This document shows positions 1 to 11,609 of a stretch of 64,000 bases of DNA, piece by piece (the stretch's first letter is position 1; every line of letters begins with the position of its first letter). The notes beneath the pieces were generated by a model that made no database searches, was not told the origin of the DNA, and saw only the letters and a program-made list of their open reading frames with translations. The stretch lies in assembly GCA_022113835.1 (NCBI GenBank), contig JAILWY010000026.1:454001-518000 (forward strand), written 5' to 3'. Source of the DNA: Atopsyche davidsoni (taxonomy: Eukaryota; Arthropoda; Insecta; Trichoptera; Hydrobiosidae). The translations under genes were made by a program, and so were the position numbers.

Positions 1-180
1 ACCAGCCGCTCTATGAGCACACACTGAATAACGGTCGTAAACAAAATAACATCGAAAAAAAGTTTTTTTGGCCGTTATAGCGAAACATTTTAGACCGTAT
101 ATCGAAAACGTGCCATAATTGAAAAGGGCAGTTATAGCGAAAGGCCGTATAACGAGCGGCCGTATAGCGAGGTATGAGTG
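1..180. mobile_element. Right end of a pogo/Tigger-like DNA transposon (partial)
   Basis: Read inward from the right edge on the minus strand, the terminus starts CACTCATACCTCGCTATACG. It then repeats short modules of the form CGNTATA(G/A)CG at about positions 82, 132, 145 and 160. Terminal repeats beginning CA(C/G)T..ATACCTCG and built from such modules are typical of pogo/Tigger elements of the Tc1/mariner superfamily. The element ends at 180 and is followed by TA at 181-182, the expected target dinucleotide. No transposase is visible. The left end lies outside the window, so autonomy cannot be judged. Family assignment is inferred from the terminus alone. Confidence 0.6.
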
Positions 181-182
181 TA

Positions 183-3000
183 TTTAACTGGCATAATATA
201 TTAACAAACCTCCATGAATGATATTGCTGAACTTGCTATTAAATATTTATACTTTTTGTTATTATTTAATATTTATAAATATTTATGCTATTACTTATTT
301 ATAACAAGTAACAGCTGCGTACTTTTTATAAAATATACGAACATTATTTCTGAGAAAATAAACTACCATTGTATATACGATAAATAAAATATCATCTGCA
401 CGTCTTTGACGCATTAAAGGGTTGTTTCTTTCTAGAAAAAACCTTCATAGCTTAAGAAAATCATGACTAATTTTCGATGAATAAATTATGAATTTAAAAT
501 ACTTACAAAGTTTTGTTTTTGAGAAGGTCATATCCTACTCAAAATCAAAACTTTCAATTTGAAATTAAAATGATACTCGCTTACAAATAGTAAAGTTAAG
601 TTGTTTGGTGCCAACCGTGGTGGGGCTCGCCTCCCCCGCCGCTCGAGTGCAAGGCGACGAGACGATTAGGTACATCGATTTTTCTGCCCTAGATATTTTA
701 AATTTTCTTTTAAAATAAAAAACAATACTGTTATCACACGTAAGAGTTGTAAGTTTAAAAAATATATGGATATAATTATGTAAAATTCTAGGTCTTTTCA
801 TAAATAATAACTCTTTCGTTTTTAATTACAACCCGTCTAATGATACAGTCACCTTCAAAAACGATGGCTTTTATAAGTTAAAAAGGTAATTTCTCATTCC
901 CGACACGGAGTGACACGTTAGCGATACTTTGTGGGTTTTAGAATAACAGCTAAATAATAAATGGTTTTCTAGTATTTTGCGGTACATACATTTCAGACAG
1001 ATGTTTTTGATTAATCATAACTCTTCTTGCCGTGGTTCCATTCTACCATGACGCTATCGCCGACCGAGCCTCTTATAAAAACATCTCTCAATTTTTTTGA
1101 GAAACAACAGAAAGAAAATAAGACATAAAGAATATTGTCTTATTTTTTATGCATCACGGCCATTTTAACGCAGAAAATATAGAATTTTTCATGCATTTTT
1201 AGTGGATTGATATAGAAAAACACAAGAAGTAACGCTCTTATCTTTGTCTTCATGTCGTGCCGCGCATGTTCTTGGGAACACTTAAAATAGTAGCACCGTT
1301 GCTTGTCAATTTTATTTTTCAAAAAAAAATTATAATTTTTATTCACAGGTAATCATTAATCAAAATTGCATTCAAATAACCATGTTAAACAGAATCTAGC
1401 GCTTAAGAGGTACTCTATTACACTTTCGATACTAAAAGTCCCATAATATGACCGAGATCGCCCAGATATTCCATACCGGGGTCGTCGATACGTCTTGTTT
1501 TACGGACACGTTATAGAAAAATAATTTTTACTATTAATGGTGAATACAATTTAAGGTAACTAACTTATTTACATTTTTAGATTTAAACCCTGGCCACTAC
1601 CGCATGGCGCTGTTAATTGTTAAACCACCGTGGCTCTGTAAATGAGTGTTAGCAATAAAACTAGATTTTTTCGTCGTTTCACATGTAAATCAAAACCTTC
1701 ATCGGTTTGATAATGTTTAATAAAAATAATCGTTTCATGATGTCAATTCAAACGTAAAATATAATACAGTGTGAAGTACAAATTAAAGCAAGGGTGCTAA
1801 TTGTGAGGGTGGCGTTTGTAAAATACAATTGAAGTTGTCAATATTTTGTTTAAATAAAACTCTTTTCCGCTGTAACCAGAACTGTAAATTGAATTCCCAA
1901 ACAAAAATAGGCATTTTATTTAAGCTCGCAGAGAGCCTTTGGCCTGAAAACATTTCAAAGCGTTTAATACAATCCCGAGTATTCTAGAAGTATCTCTCTT
2001 TATGTGTACTGAAAAAACTTAATCAAGTTTATATTACAAAGAAAAGTTACGCTTTTAATTCAAAAGAAGTATTTATTTATTACTTTTATTTATTTTTTTA
2101 TTCACGGACAGGAAATCTAAAGCGACCTTCGCTCTCCGTCTTGAGCAGAGAAATAAATCTCATGCTCAAAAAATCTCAAAAACTGTCACGACTGACTAAA
2201 GATATTACAAGTGCTCCACCCCATCATAAATTTAAAAAATACTATGCATTAGAAAATCCGCAAGGCCTCGGTTCTCAGTGCAGTGAGATGAGAGGCGCGT
2301 CACACAACTCCGAGCTGGCATTTTCACATTTTATCATAAAATATTGTATAAATTTTATTTTTTGTGTACACAAGAGAGTTTCAGTGTAACAGAGACAAAC
2401 TCCAGATCTTTAATGTGGACTTTCTTTCAACGAGAAAAGTTTGTAAATGATAACAGTTTTTTTTGCTGTACAGGTTACCGAGACTCCCAAACCTGTCGAG
2501 ATACTTTGTATAAACATACTGCAGACCGTATTTTTAGAAATCAGCATTTTTCCATTAGCTTAAATTATTACTATAGATTCCGATGCCTTCATAATACGCG
2601 GTGAGTTCGTCGCTCGAGTTTTCCAGCGATTCAAACTTCTGGTAGCTTTCCGAGCTTTCTAGAAAATCTTCGATTTCGAGTATGCTTTTTATAGAAGTAC
2701 AAATCATTTCTCTATATTTTCATTCTACGTCTTATTCTTCTTAAATAACTTTTCTTTTGCATAAAACTTCAGTTAAATTAATATTACTATAATAACCAAC
2801 GATATATATCGGATATATTGCATACAGAAATATTCATATTTCAAGGTTGCGAGTCACCCACAGGGTAACTGGCAGAATTTATGAAGAATGTCTGTCTGAA
2901 TGATTTATCAAAAATCTCAGCGCCTCGTTTCATTGGTGACGTATTCTCGAATATTAAATAATACTTTGTGTTGACTGTATTTTTCCATATGACGAGGGAG
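183..3000. other. AT-rich non-coding tract
   Basis: I see no gene, RNA or mobile element here. Open frames are short and biased towards Lys, Asn, Phe and Ile, as expected of random AT-rich DNA. A small GC-rich patch at about 603-660 (CTCGCCTCCCCCGCCGCTCG) stands out but has no coding signal I recognise. Confidence 0.6.
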
Positions 3001-4190
3001 CAAGAAGAAGAGAGCGATCCGAACGGCGCTCGCCTCGCGAAGGCGGCCCCGGCCCGCCCCGCCCGCCGATCTTGCAGTTCCACGATAAACATACTACAAG
3101 AATTGAAGACGCTAACTGAGCGCATCTCATTTATCTGTTCATATTTTAATACTTATCACTCTACTCGTTAGCGAGGCTCGTCGGGTAGGCACGAGCAAGT
3201 AATGCAATATTCACAGGTCTCTATTTAAAAAATAAATACACAATGTTTGTCAATTCCTCGACTCTCCGCCTGGCGACATTATGAGAGATCAATTCTTACT
3301 AAATTGAAAATGAATCCATAAGAAATATATTTATGAGGCGAGGGAATCAATTCATAAGACTCGATGGATAAATTAAAAATTAATCCATTCGTGTGTTTCA
3401 TTTGAACAAACGCCCCTCCGCCCCGGCGCCGCGCCTCGCCCGCCCGCCTCTTCGTGCGGATTCAGACAAATCATTCCCCGCTCCCGACGCCGCGACAACT
3501 TTAAAAATAGATAAAACGCCATTAATTAATCATCACATACGGTAATACGATAATGTCATATTTTTCACTAAGTATTTATATTCCCTGGTCTATATTTTAA
3601 ATAAATATCTACGCGAACCAGTTTTCTCTGATACAAATGAATTTCAAAAAAATTTAAATATTTTTTTCTTTAATTGAACCGTCTTTGAAAATTTCATGTT
3701 AATTTCTTCGCAGTTCTCATCGTTTGAAAAATAAAAGCTCAAAAAAAATATTTTCGTTTGTCAAAAAAATTGCCGTTTTTGTTGAAGCGAAGAATCAATC
3801 GGCGAACGGGGAGCACGCGAAGATCGCTCCGGTAGCGCCGGAGGAAGGGAGGGCAACGGAAAACCGCCAAGAAGACACTGAGAGTACGCACCTGAGCTAT
3901 ATCGCACGGCGTTCGACTCCCGGAGCGCTTCCCGCGGAGGACGGCTTGCTGGCCCGCGGGCTCTCGAGCGGAGCTGCGGCGGCGACGAGTGCGGCGGTCG
4001 TGCGGCCCGCTCGGAGGCTCGCGCTCGACTCCCGCTCGACTCCCGCCCGACTCCCGAGGCCGCGCGCGCCGCCCCCGCCCCTGCCCCGCCCCGCCCCGCC
4101 CCGCCCCGGCCCAGCCCGCGCCCCCGCCCTCGCCCTCGCCCCCGCCCCGCCCCGCCCCGCCCCGCCCCGCCCCCGCTCTACTGTTCCAAA
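3001..4190. other. Cluster of CpG-rich islets, possible promoter or first-exon region
   Basis: Three GC-rich, CpG-rich patches stand out from AT-rich surroundings, at about 3001-3075, 3412-3495 and 3785-4180. The largest contains CCCGCGG, GGCCCGCGG and GCGGCGGCG and ends in a (CCCCGC)n tract. On the minus strand a strong donor-like site (CTCAG then GTGCGTAC) lies at 3892/3891. A minus-strand 5'UTR exon with its promoter to the right is therefore possible, but no conserved peptide was recognised. The 171-aa plus-strand frame at 3724-4239 is a Pro/Ala/Arg-rich translation of GC-rich sequence and is not supported as a gene. Confidence 0.35.
4076..4172. repeat. C-rich simple repeat, (CCCCGC)n-like
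   Basis: The tract consists of CCCCGCC and CGCCCTCGCC units, almost entirely pyrimidine with interspersed G. Its complementary strand carries many G-runs and is prone to G-quadruplex formation. Confidence 0.85.
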
Positions 4191-6649
4191 TATGTATTGT
4201 TTGCTATTATTAAAACACGATCAACGTATATTTTTATAGCTCAATCTCTCAAATAAATAAGTAACATTTTAATTTAATACCGATCGTAATGAATTGTAAC
4301 GTACGTATGCTATTTATTCATTGTTTAAAATATGTACCAACAAAAATACAATGGGGTTTTCAAGGGTGTTCTTAATTTTCAATTTAGGCCCAAATGTTAC
4401 TATTATTATTAATTTAACTAAATCGCATATAAACTGGTGAATATTTATATTTCCAAAAACAACTATTCGAATAAAATTATTTTAGAGCTCTCGGTGCCCT
4501 CGTAATCTCGGATAAAATTATCAAAGGAGCGAAAGCGGAACGACATCTAGAAAATAATTTTCAGAGTGCATCTGCAAAAATCTAAGAAAACACCTCATCA
4601 AAAAAATTACGACATTACTCAACTTGTGCGTGTTACGTTTTATAAAAAAAACATTATATTTTTATATAATATGCGTCTTTTTTTTTATTAAACCCTATTT
4701 CATTGAGTTGAGAGCGATCCGCACATCAATAAATGCTTTTCTTATGTCCCGCTAACTTTTTGAACTCTTTTACTCTAACTCTTTTACTATTTGAAAGTGG
4801 ATACAAACATAAAGCTTATAAGGTTTGTGTCGAGTTCAGCTGGAATTTAATATTTTTAAAAAAAAATTAATAATCCATAAAAGTGTTTAAAAAAACAATA
4901 TTCTTCAAGTGCCTGTCCACAGAGGAGGTCGGCGACCTTTTCGCTGAGTATATACTCATTACAGTATATACTCATGCTGAACCAGTGTTGATGGTTTTTT
5001 AAGGAGAAAATAGGGTAGTGAATCCCCGGGTTCTTTTACACTGCAGTTTTATATTGGAAGAATAAGTCTGCTTATTGCTGCTGCCTAATAGCATTATTAT
5101 AAATAATTTTCTTACAAAGCTCTGAGGTTTAGATCTGATTCTCCTTCTGCTGCAAGCTACAGAAACAATAGCAGGAGCACTCTCACCTCGACGAGGCACT
5201 TCCAGAGCAAATCCCTCCACAATCATTTCAAGTCCATTACTATATTACCGATCCTTTACCCACCCTCAGGGTACATAATGGAAGCCATGCACAAGCAACG
5301 GAATAGGGAGAGCAGGGAGGTTCCTCGTAAATGTTATAATGTATAATATATTCACTGATGGAAAAAAAATTCTTATAAATTCAATTAATTTCCCTAAAAT
5401 ATGGCTAAATAATACAATGTATTTTATTTTAAGTACTAACGATTCATATTAATGAAGTTTCATTTATTATTGGTAAAATAAAAACGCAAAATGCTCGAAT
5501 TTATGTATTGTATGGACGCTTATCATAACAATAATCTGGTTTATGAAATTAGGAAGTGAAAGAAATTCATAATTATTTCATATTCGCTTTTCATTTTTCC
5601 ATTCATTCACAAACATAACGCGGTTGAGTAATGACTTTTTGTACAAATCAGTCACTAATCGGTGACAACTACAATACACCAAAGAAGCTTTGATTTCTGT
5701 TAATTTTCCGTTTTTATTTCACTAACAGTTTATATAAATATATTATATATATATAAATATATATTATATATATATAAATGCTATTATTTAACTGTTACTT
5801 GATTGACAAAAAAAATTTTTTTTTTGTTTTTCATAAACTTTACTATTAATAAACTTTTTGAGTAGTTATCAAGTGTATTATTTAAAATTTCTTGAAACAT
5901 TCTTTATATGGGAACGAAGAACGAAAAATGTCAATGCTAATGTTTTTTTATTCCAGAAATAATTTTAATTGCGTTAATATGTTTTATCCATTCTATTAAA
6001 ATCCCTTGTTTGGCTATAAATATTATTTATAAAATCGTATAAAAATCTAAAGTCCAAATAAAATATGCCAAAATCAACATCCCACTGCGCTGTTCATGGC
6101 CGGTTGCCTCGCGCTCGTGTCCAAGCGGGGCGACAATTTTCACATTTGTACAAATTATCATTTTTCTCTAGTTCAATGCAACTGAAAACCTTTCGAGGGA
6201 AAACGGGAAAAGGGAATGACGCGAATGCATTAATTTGTATCTTCCCTCGCACTGCTGCTGAAGCAAAGCGCTTGCATTAGATCCCTACTCTTCGCCATCA
6301 GGTATCTTACCTCGGAAGTCACCCACTTGTGGAATTGAGGGATAATATAAAAAAAACATTTATAAAAATATCACAGTCACTGGTTAACCATTTAGATGAA
6401 TTCGAACATTGGTATAATAGATGTTGTTTTTTAAATAATCATTGATAAAAAATAAATTATTATTTTCATTTATAAACTTCCGGGATAAATACTTTTTGAT
6501 AATTTAATATTTAATTTTACTAAAAATATATATATTGCATTCATCATACACGCTGATATAATCAGAGGTCCAATATAATCAAAACAGAAAAAATAAGTTG
6601 AATGGTTGAGAAGACGCCGACAAGGCTATTATCGCCACAAATCTGATAG
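4191..6649. other. AT-rich non-coding tract with small repeats
   Basis: No gene seen. Two copies of AGTATATACTCAT lie three bases apart at about 4947-4975. A (TA)-rich direct duplication lies at 5731-5778. A moderately GC-rich patch at 6085-6280 contains CGCGCTCG and AAGCGGGGCG and is otherwise unassigned. Confidence 0.55.
5731..5778. repeat. AT-rich tandem duplication
   Basis: Two nearly identical stretches made of ATAAATATATATTATATATA follow one another. This is an ordinary low-complexity tract. Confidence 0.7.
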
Positions 6650-6697
6650 CTTAATCGTTAATTATTCAACATACTGAGTTAGCTGTACTCAACCAGC
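6650..6697 (+). repeat. Degenerate direct repeat, left copy
   Basis: This 48-bp sequence aligns without gaps to 7277-7324. Nine positions differ and eight of those are transitions. The shared core includes AGTTAGCTGTA and AACCAGC. The two copies flank 579 bp holding an (AT)n tract and half a palindromic repeat, so they may be decayed ends of an element or an old local duplication. Confidence 0.6.
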
Positions 6698-6895
6698 ACG
6701 TATCGTACAGGCTTTCAAAACAGAAATTGAATTAAGTTAAATACTTCACAACGTTGTGAAACTTTACATGAAATAATCGCTTCAAGTTTATCAAATTATA
6801 TTTATTGCTTATATATTATAATATTAATTTAATAGCGTGAAACGAAATAGTCTCGAAAATCTAACATTATTATTAATCGTTTCTAGTGTATATGT

Positions 6896-6897
<2 letters not shown>

Positions 6898-6931
<34 letters not shown>
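6898..6931. repeat. (TA)n microsatellite
   Basis: A run of alternating T and A directly abuts the truncated palindromic element that begins at about 6932. Confidence 0.9.
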
Positions 6932-6935
<4 letters not shown>

Positions 6936-7014
6936 ATAACGCCAGCGTAAAAGGTTGGCGAAACCGGTCACCAATAAAATTAAATATGTGGAAATTTCAC
7001 AATAGTATTTTGTT
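6932..7014 (+). repeat. Half-arm of the palindromic repeat family
   Basis: The stretch carries AAGGTTGGCGAAACCGGTCA followed by a TATGTGGAAATTTCAC-like tail and AGTATTTTG. It matches the right arm of the palindromic element at 24431-24587. The left arm is missing and replaced by (TA)n, so the palindrome broke or was lost at its centre, next to the microsatellite. Confidence 0.7.
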
Positions 7015-10000
7015 TTTTAAAAAAGTTAAAATGTTTGTTATGCAATCCTGAATAAGTAATATATCGACGTTTAATCAATACTTTCATTTATTATGTTCAA
7101 ATTGATTTTTTTAAATAAATTAATCAAAAATATACTAATTAAAAAAAACGGTTATTAAGGCGGAATACTATTAAAATTGCATGACAGTCATTTGCCGCGT
7201 GACATGGTTGTGATCGCGCACTTAAAAGTATTTTAATATTAAGGAAAAACATTTGTTTTAGACATCAATGTAATTACTTAATCATTAATTACTTAAAATA
7301 TCAAGTTAGCTGTATTTAACCAGCTTGTTAGCGTAAGTCACAAACCTCCCTCGCATCAGGAGGACTGATCACCGTATTACTCGTAATCCAGCGTATGTTT
7401 GTTTTTAACTTGGTACTATGAAATTAACATGCTTTAACATATCGTGCATTAAACAATAATCCTCAAATCTACCAACGAAAGTTTTGTTTTCCGTGTGATT
7501 TGTTTTAGATCTAACTAGAAATATTTATACACCATCTCATTCTCTTTTAGTAACACTAATTATTTTTTCATAGTACTACTTACTGTACAGTATTGCGACC
7601 CTTTAGCGTCCTTATAATATTAGAGAGCACATGAATAATTTTTGGAAAAATAATTGTATATTTTTTTCGAAAAAGTAAAACAAGAAGGGAGAGAGTATAA
7701 TCCATTAAAATTGACATTTTAAATTCCATTACAGCCTTACCAATCCCTCATCACTCATTCAAGTAGACAATATTGTCACCTGAATATAATTTTCACATTT
7801 TCCCCGAAATATTCAGATAACCTCTATTTATATTTTTAGCGCCGCCCTTGTTAGCTGCTCTCGTGTAAACAGAACGGTCACATTTCATATTCATACCTGC
7901 TTAAATACAAATTCCAATTCTGGGCGATAGAAATGTGAGAAATTTGACTATCGGGTGAAAAATATAGTGTTTCTTTTTTGTTTCGTGTTACAAATTGGGA
8001 AATTATAATTTTTGCGGAGTTTTCATGGATGTTAATAAGAGTTTCTACAAACCTCCTTAATTTATTTGCACGTAAATTGAGCCACTTTCCCTGAGAAAAT
8101 TTCTAACATAACCGTTTTCTTAAAATAGAAAATGAGTTCAAGTATTGATTTTTAAAGAACAACAACCTACGATAGAGGCTAGGAATACTTTCTCAAAAAT
8201 TTAGTTTTTATTGTTCACTATTAGCGAATGTAATAATGATGTATCTTTTAGTTTAATAATATAAAATCTCTAACGATTGCACATTTAATTAATATTTGAA
8301 TCACAAAGCAAGACAAGAAGTAAATAGCAAAAAAATAATGTTTATACATTTATTTATATAAATATAGTTTAAAAAAAAAAAACAACAATATCCGTATAAA
8401 TAAGTTTGCTTTTCCAAAAGTATATTAATCTTTTTATCTTTTAGATTCACAAATCAGGTGATTTTAATGACGCCATTAAATAAAATCCGAACTTAGACGA
8501 CCTCTCGACTTTCCCCAAAACTTTTTAAACTCATTTATATAATGACTCTAATTTCTCTCCCTAAATATGATCTGTATGGATCCATCTAGGATTTATCCCG
8601 AATGCCTTCCGTCACCACCATCGTGATTGTGTTGCCTCTATCAAAATTCACTCCCCTCTCTTGGGTAAGTTCTATGGCATTGGGGTAAGTGTTTAACTAC
8701 CCTTGCGATATCACCGGCCATATCCAGTAATGCAATGCTTAAAAGTAGTCATTTAATGAATCATTCGTCGCTAGTCGCAAAACGAAACCTTTGCCCAGTC
8801 AGTCGAAAGTGCTTTATCCAAAATGAATATTTAAAATTATCGTTCATTCAACCTCATAGCGCACGTTTATTCAATAGTATAATACTAAAAAAACTTGGCA
8901 GAGAAGCAGCTTATGCGATTAAAAGAGTCTTAACCTCCAAACGGTCTTTACGAAGTTTCAAATTTTTTAAAGCAAAAGGAAACTCGTTTGGAATTTATAA
9001 ACACTGAAATAAAAAACTAAATATCAGGCATTAATTCTGTTCAATAAATAATATTCTTGGTTTCAAAAAAAAAACTAATATTACAACTTATCGTTTATGA
9101 AACATATTTCATTTGTATATATTTTTGTAATTATTTCTTGCTCGAATTAATATTTTTGAATTCTTTGATCGAGTACAGCTGCTTCATGCACGACCAAATA
9201 TAATAAAATGGTTCGTCTTATAAACGTTTGTGGAGAAAAAACTTTATTATTTTTATTACTTGTTAAATAATTTAAATTTTGAAATAGAAATAAATGTTTT
9301 GAAATTGATTAATTAATAAATAATATTAATGTTGAATCCCATATTTTCAAACTTGATTCGTTATAACAATGAATTTTAATGTTACGAGTAGCATGTACAT
9401 GATTAAGGTAAGCTTAAAACTTTGATAAATTGTTATTTTCTTGATCTGAATAATGTTTAATATATGAAAAAATAATTTTGGCAGACCCCTTACCGTATTT
9501 AAATGAAAATAAATAGTAATCAATATTAAAGCTCCAAGTATAGCATTTCGTGCTCTGATTTTATGAAAAAATTGTTCTAATTTATAATAATCTAGTAAAT
9601 TAAACGTATTGACTGCGTGGCGTGCTGTGTCGGGTTTGTTAAAAATATTTTAAATTAGAAAAAACGCGGATGGCGTAAATTTTGACGCGTAAATAATGTT
9701 TAATTTTTATTTTGTGAGCCGCCACAGTACGCACGAGTACAACAATACCCGTCGGCTGCTTGATTGATGGTCATGAATATTTTAAATATGAAAATAATGC
9801 CTCATAAGCTTCTGCATATAACAATGAAAAATATCTCCATTAAGATTACTGAAATTCTAAAGCTCTGTAAATAATTCCATACAGTGTAATCGATAAATTA
9901 CAAATTAAATAAATCCAAACAATGAGATTTACATGGAATGTCTTACGAAACTGAAACAGGTGTTCATTTAATGACAAACATCAGTTTGGGTTCTGTCAGA

Positions 10001-10031
10001 GCGGGGAATAAATATCTGTAATATTTATATT
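7015..10031. other. AT-rich non-coding tract
   Basis: No gene seen. The right copy of the 48-bp direct repeat is at 7277-7324. A moderately GC-rich patch at about 8570-8730 and another at 9605-9765 are the only departures from AT-rich background. The 90-aa frame at 8735-9007 resembles no protein I know. Confidence 0.55.
7277..7324 (+). repeat. Degenerate direct repeat, right copy
   Basis: This is the partner of the 48-bp copy at 6650-6697, in the same orientation and at about 81% identity. It is followed by unrelated sequence on the right, as the left copy is. Confidence 0.6.
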
Positions 10032-10698
10032 CTAGAAATGTAGCCCGTCATAAAATGACGTATTCGATGAACGATGCAATAGTGCTTGAACATATGTTTG
10101 GCTGACAATTAGATGAATATTTCATTTTGTACACATATATTTTGAATAACCGGATATTAATTTCGAAAGCAAAGCCATTCTAGGAAATATCACATTTCAT
10201 GTCACAAACAACGAATCACTTTCACTGCACTGTTCTTTATTAGATGCAGTCTTTATCAAGTTCAATTGTGCTATTCTTTTTTAATTACGTTTGTTGTGCT
10301 ATGACGGTGTTATTTTTTTAGGAGGCATTTTATGTTATTAATGATGTGATCAATAATTTCTAACGCAACTAAAAAATAAAATTGGTACTTGTGTCAAGCT
10401 GACATAAACTGGAAATTTCTTAGAAGCATCATATTTTGTTTTTTTGTAAAAATTCTAAATTTGAAATTCTCGCTGTGAACAACAGAATCATATAATTCGT
10501 ACATAAAGCATATTTGATAGTTTTATTTTATTAGTTTATGAATGAAAATATTATCCTATCGTCTTGAAATTCGGCACATAGCTGCGGAAAAATTTACTAA
10601 ATTTACGTGCAAAAAATCAGCGTTGTATCTTTTAAGATTTTTTATAGAGAAGCAAAAAATGAAACATACACACACACACAATGGCTATTATTATAGTA
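10032..10698 (-). mobile_element. Non-autonomous Helitron (same family as 53,909-54,961)
   Basis: The 3' end, read on the minus strand, has the hairpin CGTCATTTTATGACG followed by GGCTACATTTCTAG, so CTAG lies at 10032-10035. The element matches the Helitron at 53909-54961 along its 3' end (CGATGAACGATGCAATAGTG), middle (ATTTCATGTCACAAACAACG) and 5' part (ATGGCTATTA next to a CA-repeat). It lacks the coding segment that the longer copy keeps. The 5' terminus is degraded, and about 10698 is my estimate. The base after CTAG is A instead of the usual T, consistent with age. Confidence 0.8.
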
Positions 10699-10759
10699 AT
10701 ATATACTTAAATATATATATATATACAGTATTCAAATTATTTAAGAAATATTTATGAAA

Positions 10760-11379
10760 AGGCTTCCGCTTTCTACCAATAAAAATAGCATGACACTAAT
10801 TAAATTTTATCCATATTTCTCAAACACTCCAAAAGCCGCAGCCATCGAGAGCAGCCAATACTTCAAGAAATAGCATCATTTGACATTGTTTCGACACTGG
10901 CAACCAGAGTACTTCCCTGTCGGACAGCCTGGTTATGACGGCAGACAATGCGTCCCCGCCGGCTGCTCGAGTGCAATGGGGGCGTTCCGCGAGGCTCTCG
11001 GCGACGGGTCGATGACGGCGGAATTATTTTCATGGGCTTCAGACTGCGAAAGCTCCAGCAACAGTAATACTCTTTTCTTTACCTTTGAAAACCTCCGAAG
11101 AACCTGAAGTGGTGCTCGAGAATCCGTTTGAGATTTGGCGCAATGTTAGCAAGAATGTTTCACGCAAAAGAGGCTTTTCAGATTTAATTTAAACTAACAT
11201 AATTTAAATTCTATAATCTATTCTATCATCAGTAAAAGATTTTATTAATCAATACGCGATGATTTTTATTCTTATTTTTACTTTCAAATAAGGCTCAGCA
11301 ATTTTGTTTCATTATATTGCAAAAATATTAAAGCTTAGGAAATCTGATTTGATGCGATTCCGATGAGTAGAAAATATAT
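10760..11379. other. Unassigned stretch with a GC-rich patch
   Basis: A moderately GC-rich patch at about 10880-11070 contains GTCCCCGCCGGCTGCTCG and CGACGGGTCGATGACGG and holds a 75-codon open frame on the plus strand. I recognise no domain in it. Candidate explanations are an unrecognised exon, a regulatory element or old inserted sequence. Confidence 0.35.
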
Positions 11380-11451
11380 TTCTTCTCCTAAATTCGATCC
11401 CGGGACCCCACGGTTGACAAGAAAACGTGCTAACCACTGAGCAACGAAGAA
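11380..11451 (-). pseudogene. Degenerate tRNA-like sequence (tRNA pseudogene or SINE head)
   Basis: The 72-nt minus-strand segment has tRNA architecture. The terminal TTCTTC pairs with GAAGAA as an acceptor stem. An A box reads TTGCTCAGTGGTTAGCAC and a B box reads GGGATCGAAT. A loop with TTG in the anticodon position is closed by CGTTT/AACCG. The D stem and T stem contain mismatches, so a working tRNA is unlikely. It is either a decayed tRNA copy or the polymerase III promoter head of a tRNA-derived SINE. I found no second copy in the window to confirm a SINE family. Confidence 0.6.
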
Positions 11452-11520
11452 ACGACACCATAAAGTTTTGCTTTAGAAGGGCCTTGACGCATCGTTGCGC
11501 ACGCGCCGCACGTCACATCA

Positions 11521-11608
11521 CCCCTGCGTCGCCCCTGCGTCGCCCCTGCGTCGCCCCTGCGTCGCCCCTGAGTCGCCCCTGAGTTGACCCTGCGTCGCCC
11601 CTGCGCGC
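11521..11608. repeat. 11-bp minisatellite, unit CCCCTGCGTCG
   Basis: About eight head-to-tail copies of CCCCTGCGTCG are present, with TGAGTCG and TGAGTTG variants near the right end. The repeat begins about 70 bp to the right of the tRNA-like sequence. A 99-aa minus-strand frame (11430-11729) with repeating ATQGRRRGD is a translation of this array. Confidence 0.9.
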
Positions 11609-11609
11609 C

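Noticed and set aside
3724..4239. 171-aa Pro/Ala-rich plus-strand protein
   Set aside because: The first third is AT-rich random sequence and the rest is the translation of a CpG islet and (CCCCGC)n. No domain was recognised.
178..7324. Similarity between TGTATTTAACTGGC at 178 and TGTATTTAACCAGC near 7311 as a repeat family
   Set aside because: The match is short and AT-rich with no extended alignment, so chance is enough.
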